Source of the DNA: Torymus aiolomorphi
Lineage: Eukaryota; Arthropoda; Insecta; Hymenoptera; Torymidae
Reading direction: 5' to 3'
Length of the DNA stretch: 64,000 nucleotides
Assembly: GCA_036365515.1 (NCBI GenBank)
Contig: CM070875.1
Coordinates: 103,582,628-103,646,627, forward strand
Below, one piece after another: positions 1 through 10,374 of this stretch (positions are counted from its first letter, which is position 1; each line of letters opens with the position of its first letter). Below the pieces are notes generated by a model. It was not told the origin of the DNA, did no database searches, and saw only the letters and a program-made list of their open reading frames with translations. The position numbers and the translations under genes are program-made.

Positions 1-187
1 CGCTGATAGTGCCGGTATTTTCAAACCTTCTAACAGTTTTTTGAACTGTTGAAAATGATAGTGGAGTTCCACCAACCCTAAATGAAGCATTAAAAATATC
101 TCTTACGGCCCTATAAGATCGCTGCATGTGTCCCCAACCTCTCATCATGAGAATCGTTATTCTTTCTCTATCAGTGAGTTTGTTCAT
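1..187 (-). CDS. transposase N-terminus (partial), Tc1/mariner-like HTH type
   Basis: The minus-strand frame begins at ATG 187-185 and stays open for 62 codons to the window edge, so the protein is truncated by the window and not by mutation. The visible part begins MNKLTDRERITILMMRGWG and continues through a motif with RSYRAV and STVQKTVRRFENTG. This fits the paired helix-turn-helix DNA-binding head of insect mariner-type transposases, as I know the family. It would bind the inverted repeats of its own element. The catalytic DDE/D domain is not in view. The family assignment is from memory of the motif order. Confidence 0.65.
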   Translation of the reverse strand, partial: MNKLTDRERITILMMRGWGHMQRSYRAVRDIFNASFRVGGTPLSFSTVQKTVRRFENTGTIS

Positions 188-627
188 TTTTATTACTCTT
201 CGTAGTAGACCTTATCCAAAAATACTTTTTGAGTTGAAAATAAAAAGAACTTTTAATTTTCAAAAAATATGTTTGAAAGATGACCAACCCTTTTCTGTGG
301 TGGTTATGGAATGAATAATAGTTTATTATCACTCTAACCATACGAAAAATAACAAGTAACAATGTTCAATATTTAAACGCTTCAAAAAATTTTACAATGA
401 ATCAGCTCTCATTCCTACTGAAATGATCAAAAATACTGTTGGTGTTTTCGATCATCGATTAGGTTACTATCAAAAAGTGGATGGAAAATAATTCGAGCAC
501 TTGAAATAAGATGTTAGACTGTTTAAAAAAATTAAAAAGTTTACACAAGATCAGACCGTCATTAAGTTTAAATGACCTTCAAATGAACGTCAAGGTCCTT
601 CTTGAACTATGTTCTGAGTACATGTTT

Positions 628-1025
628 GGACGTAAAGTTTCACACTCTTTCCGATTCCGCTAAAAAAATAGGGGTTACCATTTAAAAAAATGAGGTTGAC
701 CTCGAAATAACCTCAAAAATGAGGCTCAAAATGAGGTTCAAGGTCGAATCAGAGGTCACCTTCAAGTCTTCGTTCGAACTTACCAAACCTTACCTTTGTT
801 TGTTTTGTTTTACCACTGAACTCGCGAAATTTTTAAGAAATCATACTTTGACCTCAATTTGACCTCTGGGGGCAACCTCAACCTCATACCTTAATACATA
901 TCCGGACGTAAAATTTTCCGCTCTTTCAGATTCCGCTATAAAAAATAGGGGTTACCATTTAAAAAAATGAGGTTGACCTTGAAATAACCTCAAAAATGAG
1001 GTCCAAGGTCGAATCCAAGGTCACC
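628..1025. repeat. direct duplication inside the mariner-like element
   Basis: A segment of about 125-130 bp occurs at 628-760 and again at 904-1025, an offset of 276 bp. Both copies run from ggacgtaaa, through a 'ctctttc...gattccgct' stretch and 'aggggttaccatttaaaaaa', into several 'aggtt/aggtc' steps. The same kind of sequence occurs in the inverted repeats of the element at 15679-18006. Confidence 0.75.
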
Positions 1026-1131
1026 ATTGGATTCCTCGTAAAAAATTACTACAAAGGCGACCTTAACATTTTCCAATAGTAATTCAGCTGAGAAATTATT
1101 TGGGTGTTTCCAGACTTTTTGGACACGCTGT

Positions 1132-1329
1132 ATATGGTTTTATCTTCAGACTCTTAACTAAAATTTGTAACTTATCAAAATTTGCATTTAAACTTCTAAT
1201 ATTAACATACATTATACAATTAGTTTTAATATCTATTTTATTGCTAAGAGTTTGTAAATCATGAAACGAAACTTTTCTGTTTATAACTTCTTGTTCAATT
1301 TCAGCTAGTAGTTCCATCTGTTGAGCCAT
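1132..1329 (-). pseudogene. non-LTR retrotransposon fragment, start of endonuclease domain
   Basis: From ATG 1329 the minus strand codes about 65 residues before running into the mariner-like element at 1130. The segment with NIRSLNANFDKLQILVKSL is typical of the first strand of the endonuclease domain of Jockey/CR1-like ORF2 proteins (established family pattern). Everything downstream is lost, most simply because the mariner-like element inserted here. In-frame sequence upstream of 1329 is short and contains a stop. Confidence 0.5.
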
Positions 1330-1499
1330 TGTAGTATCTTATTCTTTGTTGCTGTCAGTATTAATAACTGTAGTTTCTTCCATATCATTGGTAGGTGAGT
1401 CATTGTCTGGTTAATGGATCATACGGGTAGTCAAATTTTTTGATCGTTGTTTTTGTGTAGAAGTTGGATGGTGGACTGAAGAGGTTCAAATAAGTAACG

Positions 1500-1838
1500 T
1501 TTCATGTGGAGAAATGAAATGGTTTTATTGAAGTGCCGTAGTGCCTCTTGGCGTACAGGTGTTGCTTCTCTCTCTCTCTGGCTGTCGCGCGTGAACGGCT
1601 ACTGCCGGCAGGCGTTGCGAAGTGCTGCCGGGGTGCCTGGTAGAGAGAGGGGTGGTAAGAGGGCCACGTGGAGAGCGAAGTAGTGGGGCGCTCCCTAGCG
1701 GGCTCGCCTATTTGAGCATCGAGCTCGAGCATGCTTGCCTTCGGTCGAGCTCGAGCGTGCTTTCCTTAAGTCGAGCTCGAGCGTGCTCGTCTTGGGTCGA
1801 GCTCGAGCAAGCTCGCCTTTGGCAATGAATCCTCAACA
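1500..1838 (-). repeat. probable 3' LTR of a Bel/Pao element
   Basis: On the minus strand a purine-rich tract (1839-1851) precedes TGTTGAGG, a plausible LTR start at 1838. An AATAAA lies at about 1527-1532. The LTR contains four copies of a 26-27-bp unit built on the palindrome gtcgagctcgagc (about 1710-1820). The far boundary near 1500 (possibly 1455) is uncertain because no second copy is seen in the window. Confidence 0.5.
1710..1822. repeat. 26-27-bp tandem repeat, gagctcgagc core, four copies
   Basis: Four successive units each contain tcgagctcgagc followed by a variable 'gtgctcgccttgg'-like spacer. The core is self-complementary. The units sit inside the putative LTR upstream of its poly(A) signal. 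Confidence 0.8.
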
Positions 1839-1872
1839 TTCCGCCCACCTTCGCCAAACTGGCGAACAGTTC

Positions 1873-2994
1873 TCAATCCTGCGGTTGCAGGCGTATGACC
1901 TCGGCGATGGGGCGACGTAGAGTTGTATTGGCCGTGCGCAGATCGACCACGCGGGTGATTCCATCACTTCCTGGATGGATGGTGATGACACGGGCGAGAG
2001 GCCACTTAGCTGGAGGTGTGAGCTCATTGCAAACGAGCACCAAGTCCCCTACTGCAACTGAAGAATGAGGTTGTCTCCACTTCTGACGGGATTGCAAAGA
2101 CGTCAGGTAGTCCGTCGACCATCTCTGCCAGAAGTGCTGGGCCAGCTGGCGGATTAAGAGCCAGCGTTTTCCTGCTGGGACGTTGTCGTTGGTGACATCT
2201 CCTTCAGGAACTATAAATGAGGATCGTTGTATGAGAAAATGCGATGGTGACAGAAAATCAAGGTCAGAGGGATCGTCAGTAAGAGCGGTTAATGGTCTGG
2301 AGTTAAGGCACGCTTCAATGCGGCACATAAGTGTAGCAAGTTCCGAAAATGTGAGAACTTGATTTCCTATGACTCGACGCATGTGATGTTTAGCGGATTT
2401 AACTGCGGCCTCCCAAATGCCTCCAAAGTGAGGCGCACTGGGGGGATTGAAAATCCATGAAGTACCTTCTTGAGCGAGTGACCTACCGATTTGCGATGCA
2501 AATGAAGAAGATGCTACGAGCATCTGTTTTAATTGAGCATCTGCTCCTACGAAGTTTGTACCTTGGTCAGAGTACAGTTTTTTGCAACGACCTCTACGAG
2601 TGGTAAATCGATGGAAAGAAGCAATGAACGCTTCACTAGAGTAATCTTCGACAACCTCGATGTGTACAGCTCTGGTGGCCATGCAAATGAAGATGGCTAT
2701 GTAACCTTTCGTGGTGCCTTTTCCTCTAGTCTTAGTAAGACGAAGCTGAATGGGGTCGGCGTAATCGACGCCTGAGCACTCGAATGGCGGAGAGGGGCAC
2801 TCTCGAGCCTTTGGCAACTCACCCATTAATTGAGTTGGCACTCGAGCGGCATGGCGTGAGCATGCAAGGCAAGCTCTGATGACTTTCTTGACTTCAGATC
2901 GTCCTTTAATTATCCAATACTGACGTCTGAGTGTGGCAACTGTCAATTGAACACCGCCATGAAGAGTACGCTGATGAGGATCCTGAATTATCAA
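1873..2994 (-). pseudogene. Bel/Pao integrase, catalytic and C-terminal part
   Basis: The 373-residue frame contains the second half of an integrase zinc-binding region (LHGG..., then CLACSRH), a retroviral-type catalytic core with GVDYADP, YSDQGTNF and HFGGIWEAAVKS as candidate D, D and E positions, and the C-terminal domain typical of Bel/Pao (LVLV...W.LARV...HPGSDGITRVVDLRTA). It would insert the element's cDNA into chromosomal DNA. The true N-terminus is upstream in another frame: a single-base indel near 3005 separates it from the frame ending at 2991. The ATG at 2994 is therefore an artefact of the break. No reverse transcriptase or RNase H is found upstream. Confidence 0.8.
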
Positions 2995-3992
2995 CGTAGT
3001 GAAATGACACTAGCAGGTAAAATAAGAGGATGCTTAGCGTCTTCTTCGAGCAGCGAATGAGAGAGGCGGCCGCCCACCCTGAGCAAATGATTTTGTATCA
3101 CGGGGTTTAGTGGTAAAAGAGTGCTTTTAGACGAAAGTTTTCCTCTGCTAGATAGTCGTTGAAATTCAGGCTTAAAATAGGCAGTCTGAATTAAGTGGAT
3201 CAAACACAATTTAGTGTTTCCAATCTCACTAGCACTAACCTCCTTGGAAATTGGAGTGTGATGGCATATCTCGTGCACGACCCCTTTCACAAAACCTAGT
3301 CCTGAGTGCGCAGCACTCAGGACGGACTCGGCCATCAACTTCAGCTCCTCTCGCTGAAGGTCCGTGGCGTCCGCGAGTCCTATGGCAGCTACTGCTGCGG
3401 GCTCGGTTGTTAAGCTGGCTACTTCCAGCTCGACGTAGGTGCCTGCGTCCTTGCAGAACAACCGATCCGTATCTGGATCAAGTACGGCCCGAAACGCACG
3501 CACAAAGTTGACGCCAAGATAGCAGCCTGCATCCAGGTGTGGCATGATGGCTACTCGTATCTCACGCGGAAGCCCTGCCACGGTGATCGGCAAGATCACG
3601 TGTCCGAGCAAGGGGCTTCGACTTCCATCCGCAAGTCGTACCCCCCGCTTTTCGGAAGGTGTAAACTTCCGGTCAAGCGCTGTGGCTAGCTGGAGGCCCA
3701 CGGTACCCATGACCGTCGTTGATGCTTCCGGATCTAGCAGCGCGCGAAGATTGAATTCACCTACTTCGATGTGAAGCCACCGCCTGGTTTCAGCATCGCA
3801 AGGACGACTGGTCGAGGCCTCTCCTCTAGCATCATTCGGTGACGGAGCGTCTTGCTCCGGCGTGGCCGTGCGGCTATCACATGCGGCCACACCCTCTTCG
3901 CTCTTTGGAATCTCTACTGGGGGAGGGGCGAAAGCGATCCCGACGACGCGTCCCCTTCCCGTTTCCCGTACAGTTCGGGCAGAACCGGACAA
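2991..3992 (-). pseudogene. chimeric frame: gypsy-type protease joined to Bel/Pao integrase N-terminus
   Basis: The first 235 residues resemble the spacer and aspartic protease of Ty3/gypsy elements: ALLDPEAS stands where D-T/S-G-A is expected, so the catalytic loop is altered, and LGVNFVRAF lies near the C-terminal strand. After about residue 240 (near 3285) the sequence becomes the N-terminal part of a Bel/Pao integrase (VGGRLSHS...LPAS). The whole reverse transcriptase/RNase H region expected between protease and integrase is absent. The frame then stops at 2991 through a frameshift, with the integrase continuing in the next frame. I infer a recombination or deletion joining two elements. 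Confidence 0.7.
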
Positions 3993-4244
3993 TGTACCCA
4001 GGGAGACCGTACGAGTAACAACTCAGCGGCGATCTCGGTTCCTTCGGAGGACTACCTCCGGAGTCGGTGGGTGGCGCGGAGCTATTCTACGAGCTCGGCG
4101 CCTTTTCCTCGGGTCGGGGGCCAGAGGGCCTCTTTGCCCCGCCCCTGCCCGGTGGCTGGTAACCACGTCCTCTACGCGGCCCTGCCGGCGTAGCCTTCTC
4201 GGGGCTCTCTAGTCCGGGCCGTCCCAATTCGGAATGGTTTTACT

Positions 4245-5745
4245 TCAGCACGCGCCGAAGCATCTGCTCCAAGTTTTCGGACTTGGCGCCTTTCTCTTCG
4301 ACCACAGAGACTTTGCTATCTTTAGCATCAGGCCTGGGCCTTTTCTGCGTGTCGGTGGTGGCTGAAGGCCTATACGCCATCTCTGCCAGCAACGCAGTGG
4401 CGGGGGTCGAAAAGTTTTCGCATTTGCGAGCGTCTGCTTCGCGTCAACTGCCAGCTCCAGCAGCTCCTCCACCGTGTTAAAATCGGTTCTACGGACCATC
4501 GCTTGCAGCTGTGGCCGTATATTTCGATGCAGCTGGTCCAGCTGTTGTTTTGCGCTAGGGGGCGGCGATATTTTGCGAACGATCGCAATGAGGCACGTGC
4601 TGTAATCCCTCACGGCCTCATCTGCCCCTTGGATGCGGTTATTGGCCTCTGCCACTAACCACTGCTAGTACCTTTTGGTTGTACCATACCAACGTCTAGC
4701 TGCGGTCACGAACTCTTGCCACTTAGTCCACTTTTCCTTCTCGTTTCGGTACCACGTGGCTGCTGTATCCGTAAACAGTTCGGATAGCGACGAGAGCACC
4801 TCCTGCTCCGTGAGGTTTGCCAAGACTCGGCAGTCCTCCAGCCTCGCCAGGAACACATCGATGCTCTGGCTCTTCGCCCCAGAGAATCAAATTTACCATT
4901 TGCGGTACGATTTGGTCTATGTCTCTCGAGTGGAACGTGCCCGACCTAGAGAAGTTGCCTGTCCCCGGCGTGCTGTAGTTCGGCCAGCTCGATCCTCTCG
5001 CCGAACTTCGGCTGTCACCCCCCCCCCCCCCAGGGTGCGTTTACCCCTGGTAAACCAGCCTGTTCATCTGGGCGAGCTGGCTGAGGTGCTGGCGGCAGAT
5101 CCATCCAGTTGTCGTTGTAGATGGTGTACGTGTCTGCGAACTGCACCTTGTGTCCTGCTCTGCCATCTGCGATATGCGTGTGTCGCTGTTGGTCTAGCAC
5201 CAAGGTCTCCAGCGATTTTACCTTTGCTATTAACTCCGCTAATAGCGCGCCTACTTCCCTCGGGACGCGAAATTCCGAGCCATCCGTCGCCAGGGAGCGT
5301 ATCGTCCCTCCTGTGCGGTCTGGTTGCTCGACGCTATCCTGATTCTGTTCACTATTGCGCCGCCTGTTGTTTGGTGTGTGCCCGTCTTCCTGTTCCGTAG
5401 AGTTGTCCCTTTGTCGTTGAGGTGAGCTGTCGTTCGATGTATTATTTCCTACGTTAGCTGTGGAGTTTTCGTCCGTCGACTGGAGAGCCGTCGTCCTGCG
5501 AGAGGATTCTCCGTAAGAGATTATCTCTTAGTGTCTTTCGCCGGGCGATTACATCCCCCGGCCCCTCAAGCTCGTCCAACTCCTCAGGTGCGTAAATCCC
5601 CAACACCCACTGGCTCAGCCTGTACAGCTTCAGCAGCATGACGTCCTACCGCTTTAGCTGTAACTCGGCTAAGTAGCTTTCGGTCTCAGCTGGAGAGATC
5701 GACAGCGCCCACCCCTCCACAGCTTGCTGGATGTTGTACGACATC
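4245..5745 (-). pseudogene. decayed gag of a gypsy-like LTR element
   Basis: The gag frame appears to begin at ATG 5745 and is broken many times: TAG at 5643-5645, further breaks through 5454-5015 including a long poly-C/G run near 5019-5031, and an in-frame TAG at 4662-4664. The best preserved part (4856-4300) has LARLEDCRVLANLTEQE, WYRNEKEKW and VRDYSTCLIAIVRKI, a pattern seen in retrotransposon gag capsid domains. No zinc knuckle is recognisable. It shares orientation with the protease frame at 2991-3992 and probably belongs to the same element. Confidence 0.6.
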
Positions 5746-6417
5746 TTTGTTGTGATCGCTAGAGTGTGTGCAAGAGTATTATTTTCAATACTCCCGAAAT
5801 CTATAGTGCTTTTGCACTGCCAGTGGTATTCTTCTCAAGGTACCTACTGAATTACCACTGGCTAACTATTAGGTAATGTCGGATTTGCAGCTGTTGGCTT
5901 GTGATCCACTCGCTTTCACTAAAAGGAATTCGCACTCTTTTAGTGATCGTTCCGTACCTGGAAGTTTTGTTTTTACCGCCAATCTTGGTTTCTATTCTCG
6001 CGGTTTGTGAAATTACGCTTAGAAACGCTTTAAAACAGGAAAAAAATTTTTAAACTCGATTTTTCGGCGTATCGCGCACGTGGCCGGGAAATTATCGCGT
6101 GCGCCAATGAGCCTATCTCATGCGCAACGAACCCGCGGTGTTTAAAATTACGTTGAAAATTTTGATGGGTTACGCATGCGCAATTCAAAAGATAATGTGC
6201 GCGCAAATATCACTGTCGCATGCGCAAACAAATCCTCGATAGTGAAATTTCGAATTTAATTTCCTCAGCATAAGGTGTATTTAACCTCAAAATTTTCGTG
6301 TGCGCGAACAATCACGTGACGCAAGCAAACGATTCGTTATGCTATTTCCGTTTTATAATTGCAGCACGTTACTAGTTATGTCGTATTAAGTTTGAGAAAT
6401 TGATATTAACCAATGGG
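5746..6417. other. leader/upstream region of the gypsy-like remnant; no gene
   Basis: No coding region is seen. Two small inverted repeats are visible: a 10-bp stem (gccagtggta/taccactggc) at about 5818-5864 and a 9-bp stem (cactaaaag/cttttagtg) at about 5917-5947. From 6070 to 6230 there is a cluster of GCGCA/GCATGCGC sequences. It may include the 5' LTR of the minus-strand remnant, but no repeat copy confirms this. Confidence 0.4.
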
Positions 6418-7430
6418 CCTCCCATTTTGTTCTATTTTTTTTCGAGAAAACCTAAGGTTTTTTCAAATTTTTCACCGCCATATTGGTTCCACCACTTTAA
6501 ATTTCGAAAGTCCGAAAACAAAATCTTGATCAGCGACCTTGAAAACTCCTGTATACTAATTTTAAAAGAATTCTATGCTTCATTCGAACTTTTGACCACC
6601 ATTTTGAATTTAGAATGTCTGATAGCAAGCTCGTGATCAGCGACCCTGTATTCTAATTTCGAGAAAAAACTAAGCTTTCTGAATCCTTAACGGCCATATT
6701 GGTGCGCCATTTTGAATTTCGAAAATCCAATAAAATCTTGATCAGCGACCTGCAAAACCTCTGTATACTAAGGTTAAATATTTAGAAAAACTTAAACTTC
6801 TCTCGAATTTCCACTACGATATTGGACCGCTATTTTAAATTGCGAAAGTATAATAGCTAAATCTATACTAATATGAAAATTCGAAAAAAGCTTAAGTTTT
6901 TCTAAAAATTGGAATACAGGACTTTTCGAGATCGATGATCAAGATTTTGCTATTAGGCTTTAAAAATTAAAAATGGCGAATTGAATATGGCGGTCGAAAG
7001 TTTCCAATATCGCCGTCGACACTTCAAGGGAAGCTTAGCTTTTGTTGCTTAGTATACAGATAAGGTTTTTGAGGTCGCTGATCAAGTTTTTATTGAATTT
7101 ATTCAAAATGGCGGACCAATATGGCCGTTAAAAAATCGGAAAAGCTTAGTTTTTTCTCGAAATTAGAATGCAGGGTCGCTGATCACGATCTTGCTATCAG
7201 ACATTCTAAATTCAGAATGGTGGTCAAAAATCCGAATGAAGCATAGATTTCTTTTAAAATCAGTATACAGGAGTTATGAAGGTCGCTGAACAAGATTTTG
7301 TTTTCGGATTTTCGAAATTTAAAGTGGTGAAACCAATATGGCGGTGAAAAATTTGAAAAAAGTTTAGGTTTTCTCGAAGAAAAAATCAAACAAAATTTAC
7401 AATTCAATCACTTTTTAAAAATGGGAGGTT
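6418..7430. mobile_element. foldback element with long imperfect inverted arms
   Basis: The element begins with cctcccatttt and ends with aaaatgggagg. The two arms (about 6418-6900 and 6905-7430) are inverted copies along most of their length. Each arm is itself made of about 106-bp units: gatcagcgacc occurs at 6528, 6635 and 6740, and its complement near 7072, 7163 and 7279. Motifs such as gccatattggt recur in each unit. Short frames in the arms are mirror shadows, not genes. No transposase is present, so the element is non-autonomous. Confidence 0.75.
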
Positions 7431-7462
7431 GACGAGCGGAGCGAGTAGGGGGTACCCCTCTA

Positions 7463-7515
<53 letters not shown>

Positions 7516-7545
7516 TGACCACCCACACACACACACACACATTTA
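7463..7545. repeat. (TA)n then (CA)n microsatellites
   Basis: Simple TA repeat to about 7510 and CA repeat to about 7541, next to the foldback element. Confidence 0.95.
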
Positions 7546-7795
7546 TTTAATCACTCATAACTCAACAAAAGGATCAGCTAGGATTTTCATTTAGATGGAT
7601 TTTTTATTTATTTGACATACTTAATCGATCCACGGAAGCCCTATGCATCACCATTTTCATATGTGTTAAGTTGGATTCAGGCTGGGTGTGACTATATAAA
7701 CATTTCTTACTATTTAATACGCAACGCGAATCTCGACCTATTCATTTCCGTCGGATTAATTGCGAAATAATCTATTTCTACTTTAATTGTGCTTT

Positions 7796-7816
7796 CCCAG
7801 CACGTAATGGGCGCCA
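7796..7816 (-). promoter_or_regulatory. primer-binding site of a gypsy-type element
   Basis: On the minus strand TGGCGCCCA starts at 7816, two bases after an LTR-like end (ccccgttaca). This matches the TGGCGCCCA start common to gypsy-type primer-binding sites. Confidence 0.55.
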
Positions 7817-7818
7817 GT

Positions 7819-9057
7819 TGTAACGGGGTTAAGTTAAGAGAGGGTATTAATCCCTCTCAGGGGTTCTTCCAGTAATCTACGGGCGTATTATATGTCCAGG
7901 GAAGTCGCCAATGTAGAATCCCCCTGCGCACCTGACGGAGCGCAGTGGCACGGGCCACGGGCTGTAGGCGCTGCCGCTGCTGCCAACCTCGGCGCGTGAA
8001 CTCCCGGCTGCTATCTAAACTTACCTACGGCAGCCGGCGTTCCCGTACAACGCCGTGCAGGTTAAACCAGGGGGACTTTTACTTACTTTTCCCCCGTTGC
8101 CGTTGTCCTATAGGAGGCCGAGCCTCGACTAGCTGCAGCTGCTAAAAATGGTTGAGGGTGGTATTCGGGAAGGGAAAAGGTTACTCGCCAAACAATCCAC
8201 GAAACTCCGAACTAAGATAAAACTACGTTTATTGGGGGGCAGAAAGAATACGCGCAAAGGGGCGCGTGCCCTCACAGGAAAATACAAATATCGCGTAGGC
8301 CGAGACTAAACGCGCGACCTGCTGCTCGGCAGCAGGATAAACCTCGCCGCGAGGTTTGCGTTCGCGCGCTCACGCTGCCGCTGCAGCGTGTACATGAGCC
8401 GGGCCGACGGATGCGCGCGGACGGCGATACAAAAACAGCCCACTTACTTTATGTTGGCCAGCACGCAAGGTATCCCGCGGATCTCCCTTCCTCTCTCACT
8501 CTCGGAGTCTTGCTCCGGGCTGGCGGCTCGTCCACGGCGATGCCGACGGGTTGCCCGTCGGCCGTCTTGTTCCTTCGCTCGTTCTCCCTCACGTTCTCTC
8601 TCTCTCTCTCTCTCTCGCACCCGTGCACTTGTGTGACTTGACATCGTAGGAGCAAGACCTCGTGCTTTCGGCGCGAATCAAAGGCAGCTACTCGCGACGG
8701 CGGCAAAAGCAATACTCCCGGGCTCGGTCTCTCGCTCTCCTTCTCCCTCGCGCAAGGTTGTCGCCAGTTTTCATTTCGGGACTTATTGTGTGTCGTAGTT
8801 GCGCTCGGTACTTTTCGCGGAGCTACACGTGAGCGCAACTACATACACACACACGTAAGCCCCCGGAGAAATACGAGGACAAGCCCGACTCTATTCGGGA
8901 ATCCTCATGCCGAAATCGACGGCTTTGCCTTCGCCAAGGCCGCGGCATGTTTATATTTTCGAGCATCTATCTCTCTCTTGGTGGTAAGTACAAGCAGTCA
9001 TCATTCTACTCGCTCCTGCTATCTTACACCATATTTAACGCACACTTCACTCTGAGG
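7819..9057 (-). repeat. putative 5' LTR of a minus-strand gypsy element; internal part lost
   Basis: The inner edge (tgtaacgggg on the plus strand at 7819) abuts the primer-binding site. An AATAAA on the minus strand lies near 8230. The segment is GC-rich, contains a (TC)n run at about 8596-8617, and has no credible ORF. The outer boundary is a guess. The downstream (left) side breaks off at the TA tract near 7510 with no gag or pol. Confidence 0.45.
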
Positions 9058-9680
9058 AGTGTTTTTTCGTTCTAGGAAACTGGCTCCGGTGGCTCTCAAG
9101 CTTGTGTCTAAGGTCTGCATGATTTTCGATGCATTTCCATGAACCTGGAGCAAGTTTCCTGTTGAAGTCGCCAACATAACCTCAAACTGAAGACGTGATA
9201 TCTCGCCAACATCTTTTCAACCATCGGATGGTCTGCACAATCTTCTTGCTCTGCACTATTCTTGGTCCCTTCAACTTTTTTGGTACCAGTGGCTGCAGTG
9301 CACGTGCAGCTAATGCTACAGTGCATCTAATACCGGCTTTTACAGACGTCTGCTTTTTGAATTTTTCCGTTGCCAACATAATCAACAACGTCTGCCAAGT
9401 GTAGTGCTGACAGTCCCCTATACCGTCACCTAAAAGCCTGCCGCACACCGAATCTGACTGTCATCATTACCGTTATTAACTGCCTGCCGCATGCGGGAAC
9501 ATACTATCTCATCAGCAGTTGAGCCACACTAAGCACATCAAGCGAAGTATGTTTACGCTTCCATCTTATGGTAATAGACGCGATGTATTACGTACGTAAA
9601 ATCACCAACTGAATGAGTCAGGGTCTGTCACTTTGCATACAATTAGCTTAGTTGCTATATTATTTATTTGTTTATTTATA

Positions 9681-10374
9681 TCGCTCCGCATTCTCTTAAT
9701 ATTACTAATCCAGCCTAATTTCAGTATTTAATTATTCTAAACAATAAATATTTTGGCATACAAGTAGTTTAAGTTGCAACCAGTATTATTTATCTAATTA
9801 TTATCAGAATTTAAATTTATATTTATTTATTTATTTTCACCTATTGTTTATTTATATCTTTATAAATTTTTTTTTTTTTAGTAGCTTTTTAATCGCTCCG
9901 CATTCACTCAATATTATTAATTCAGCCTAATTTCAGTATTTAATTATTCTAAACATAAATTTTTTGGCATACAAGTAGCTTAAGTTGCAATCAGTATTAC
10001 TCATCTAATTAACCTAATTTATTATCAGAATTTATATTCATTTATTTTCACCTAGTCAACCTCGATTTATATCTAGTCTGATTAGTTTGTTCCGTTGTGA
10101 ATTTTGTAAATTGCGTTTTATATTTTGTATGGCTGACCGTTTTCTCTTCGAACTACTTGTAAACGGGTGCAAAAGGTCTCTACTTGCCGACCTGTCTGAC
10201 TTAGTTAACGTGCGCACTACTTACTCTCAGTATCATAGATAATAAGACATTTTAACTCATTTTAACACATTTTAGAGCCGTTCTTTTCTTCATTTTCATC
10301 TCATTTACGCCTTTTCACCTCATTTTCATCTCATTTACGCTTTTAGGGTTCCTACTAGCTTCTTAATCTCTAAG
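9681..10374 (+). repeat. tandemly duplicated 5' leader of the non-LTR element
   Basis: A block starting tcgctccgcatt at 9681 is repeated from 9893 (offset 212 bp), each copy about 165 bp and AT-rich. A shorter tandem copy (cattttcatctcatttacgc) lies at about 10290-10345. Such monomers upstream of ORF1 are known as promoter units in some non-LTR elements; that role here is inference. From 9058 to 9680 I recognise nothing. Confidence 0.6.

Larger units (their letters stand above)
1..1130 (-). mobile_element. Tc1/mariner-like transposon, 3' part cut by the window edge
   Basis: Read on the minus strand, the outer end reads cagcgtgtccaaaaagtctg and is flanked by TA at 1131-1132, which is the target site expected for Tc1/mariner superfamily elements. 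Inside lies a long AT-rich subterminal zone, then the start of a transposase (1-187). The rest of the transposase and the other inverted repeat lie outside the window. It interrupts a non-LTR fragment that continues from 1132. Confidence 0.7.

Noticed and set aside
3251..5400. Several plus-strand ORFs opposite the gag/protease remnant
   Set aside because: Shadows of the minus-strand coding region in GC-rich sequence.
6400..7407. Two similar small proteins on opposite strands
   Set aside because: Mirror translations of the inverted arms of the foldback element.
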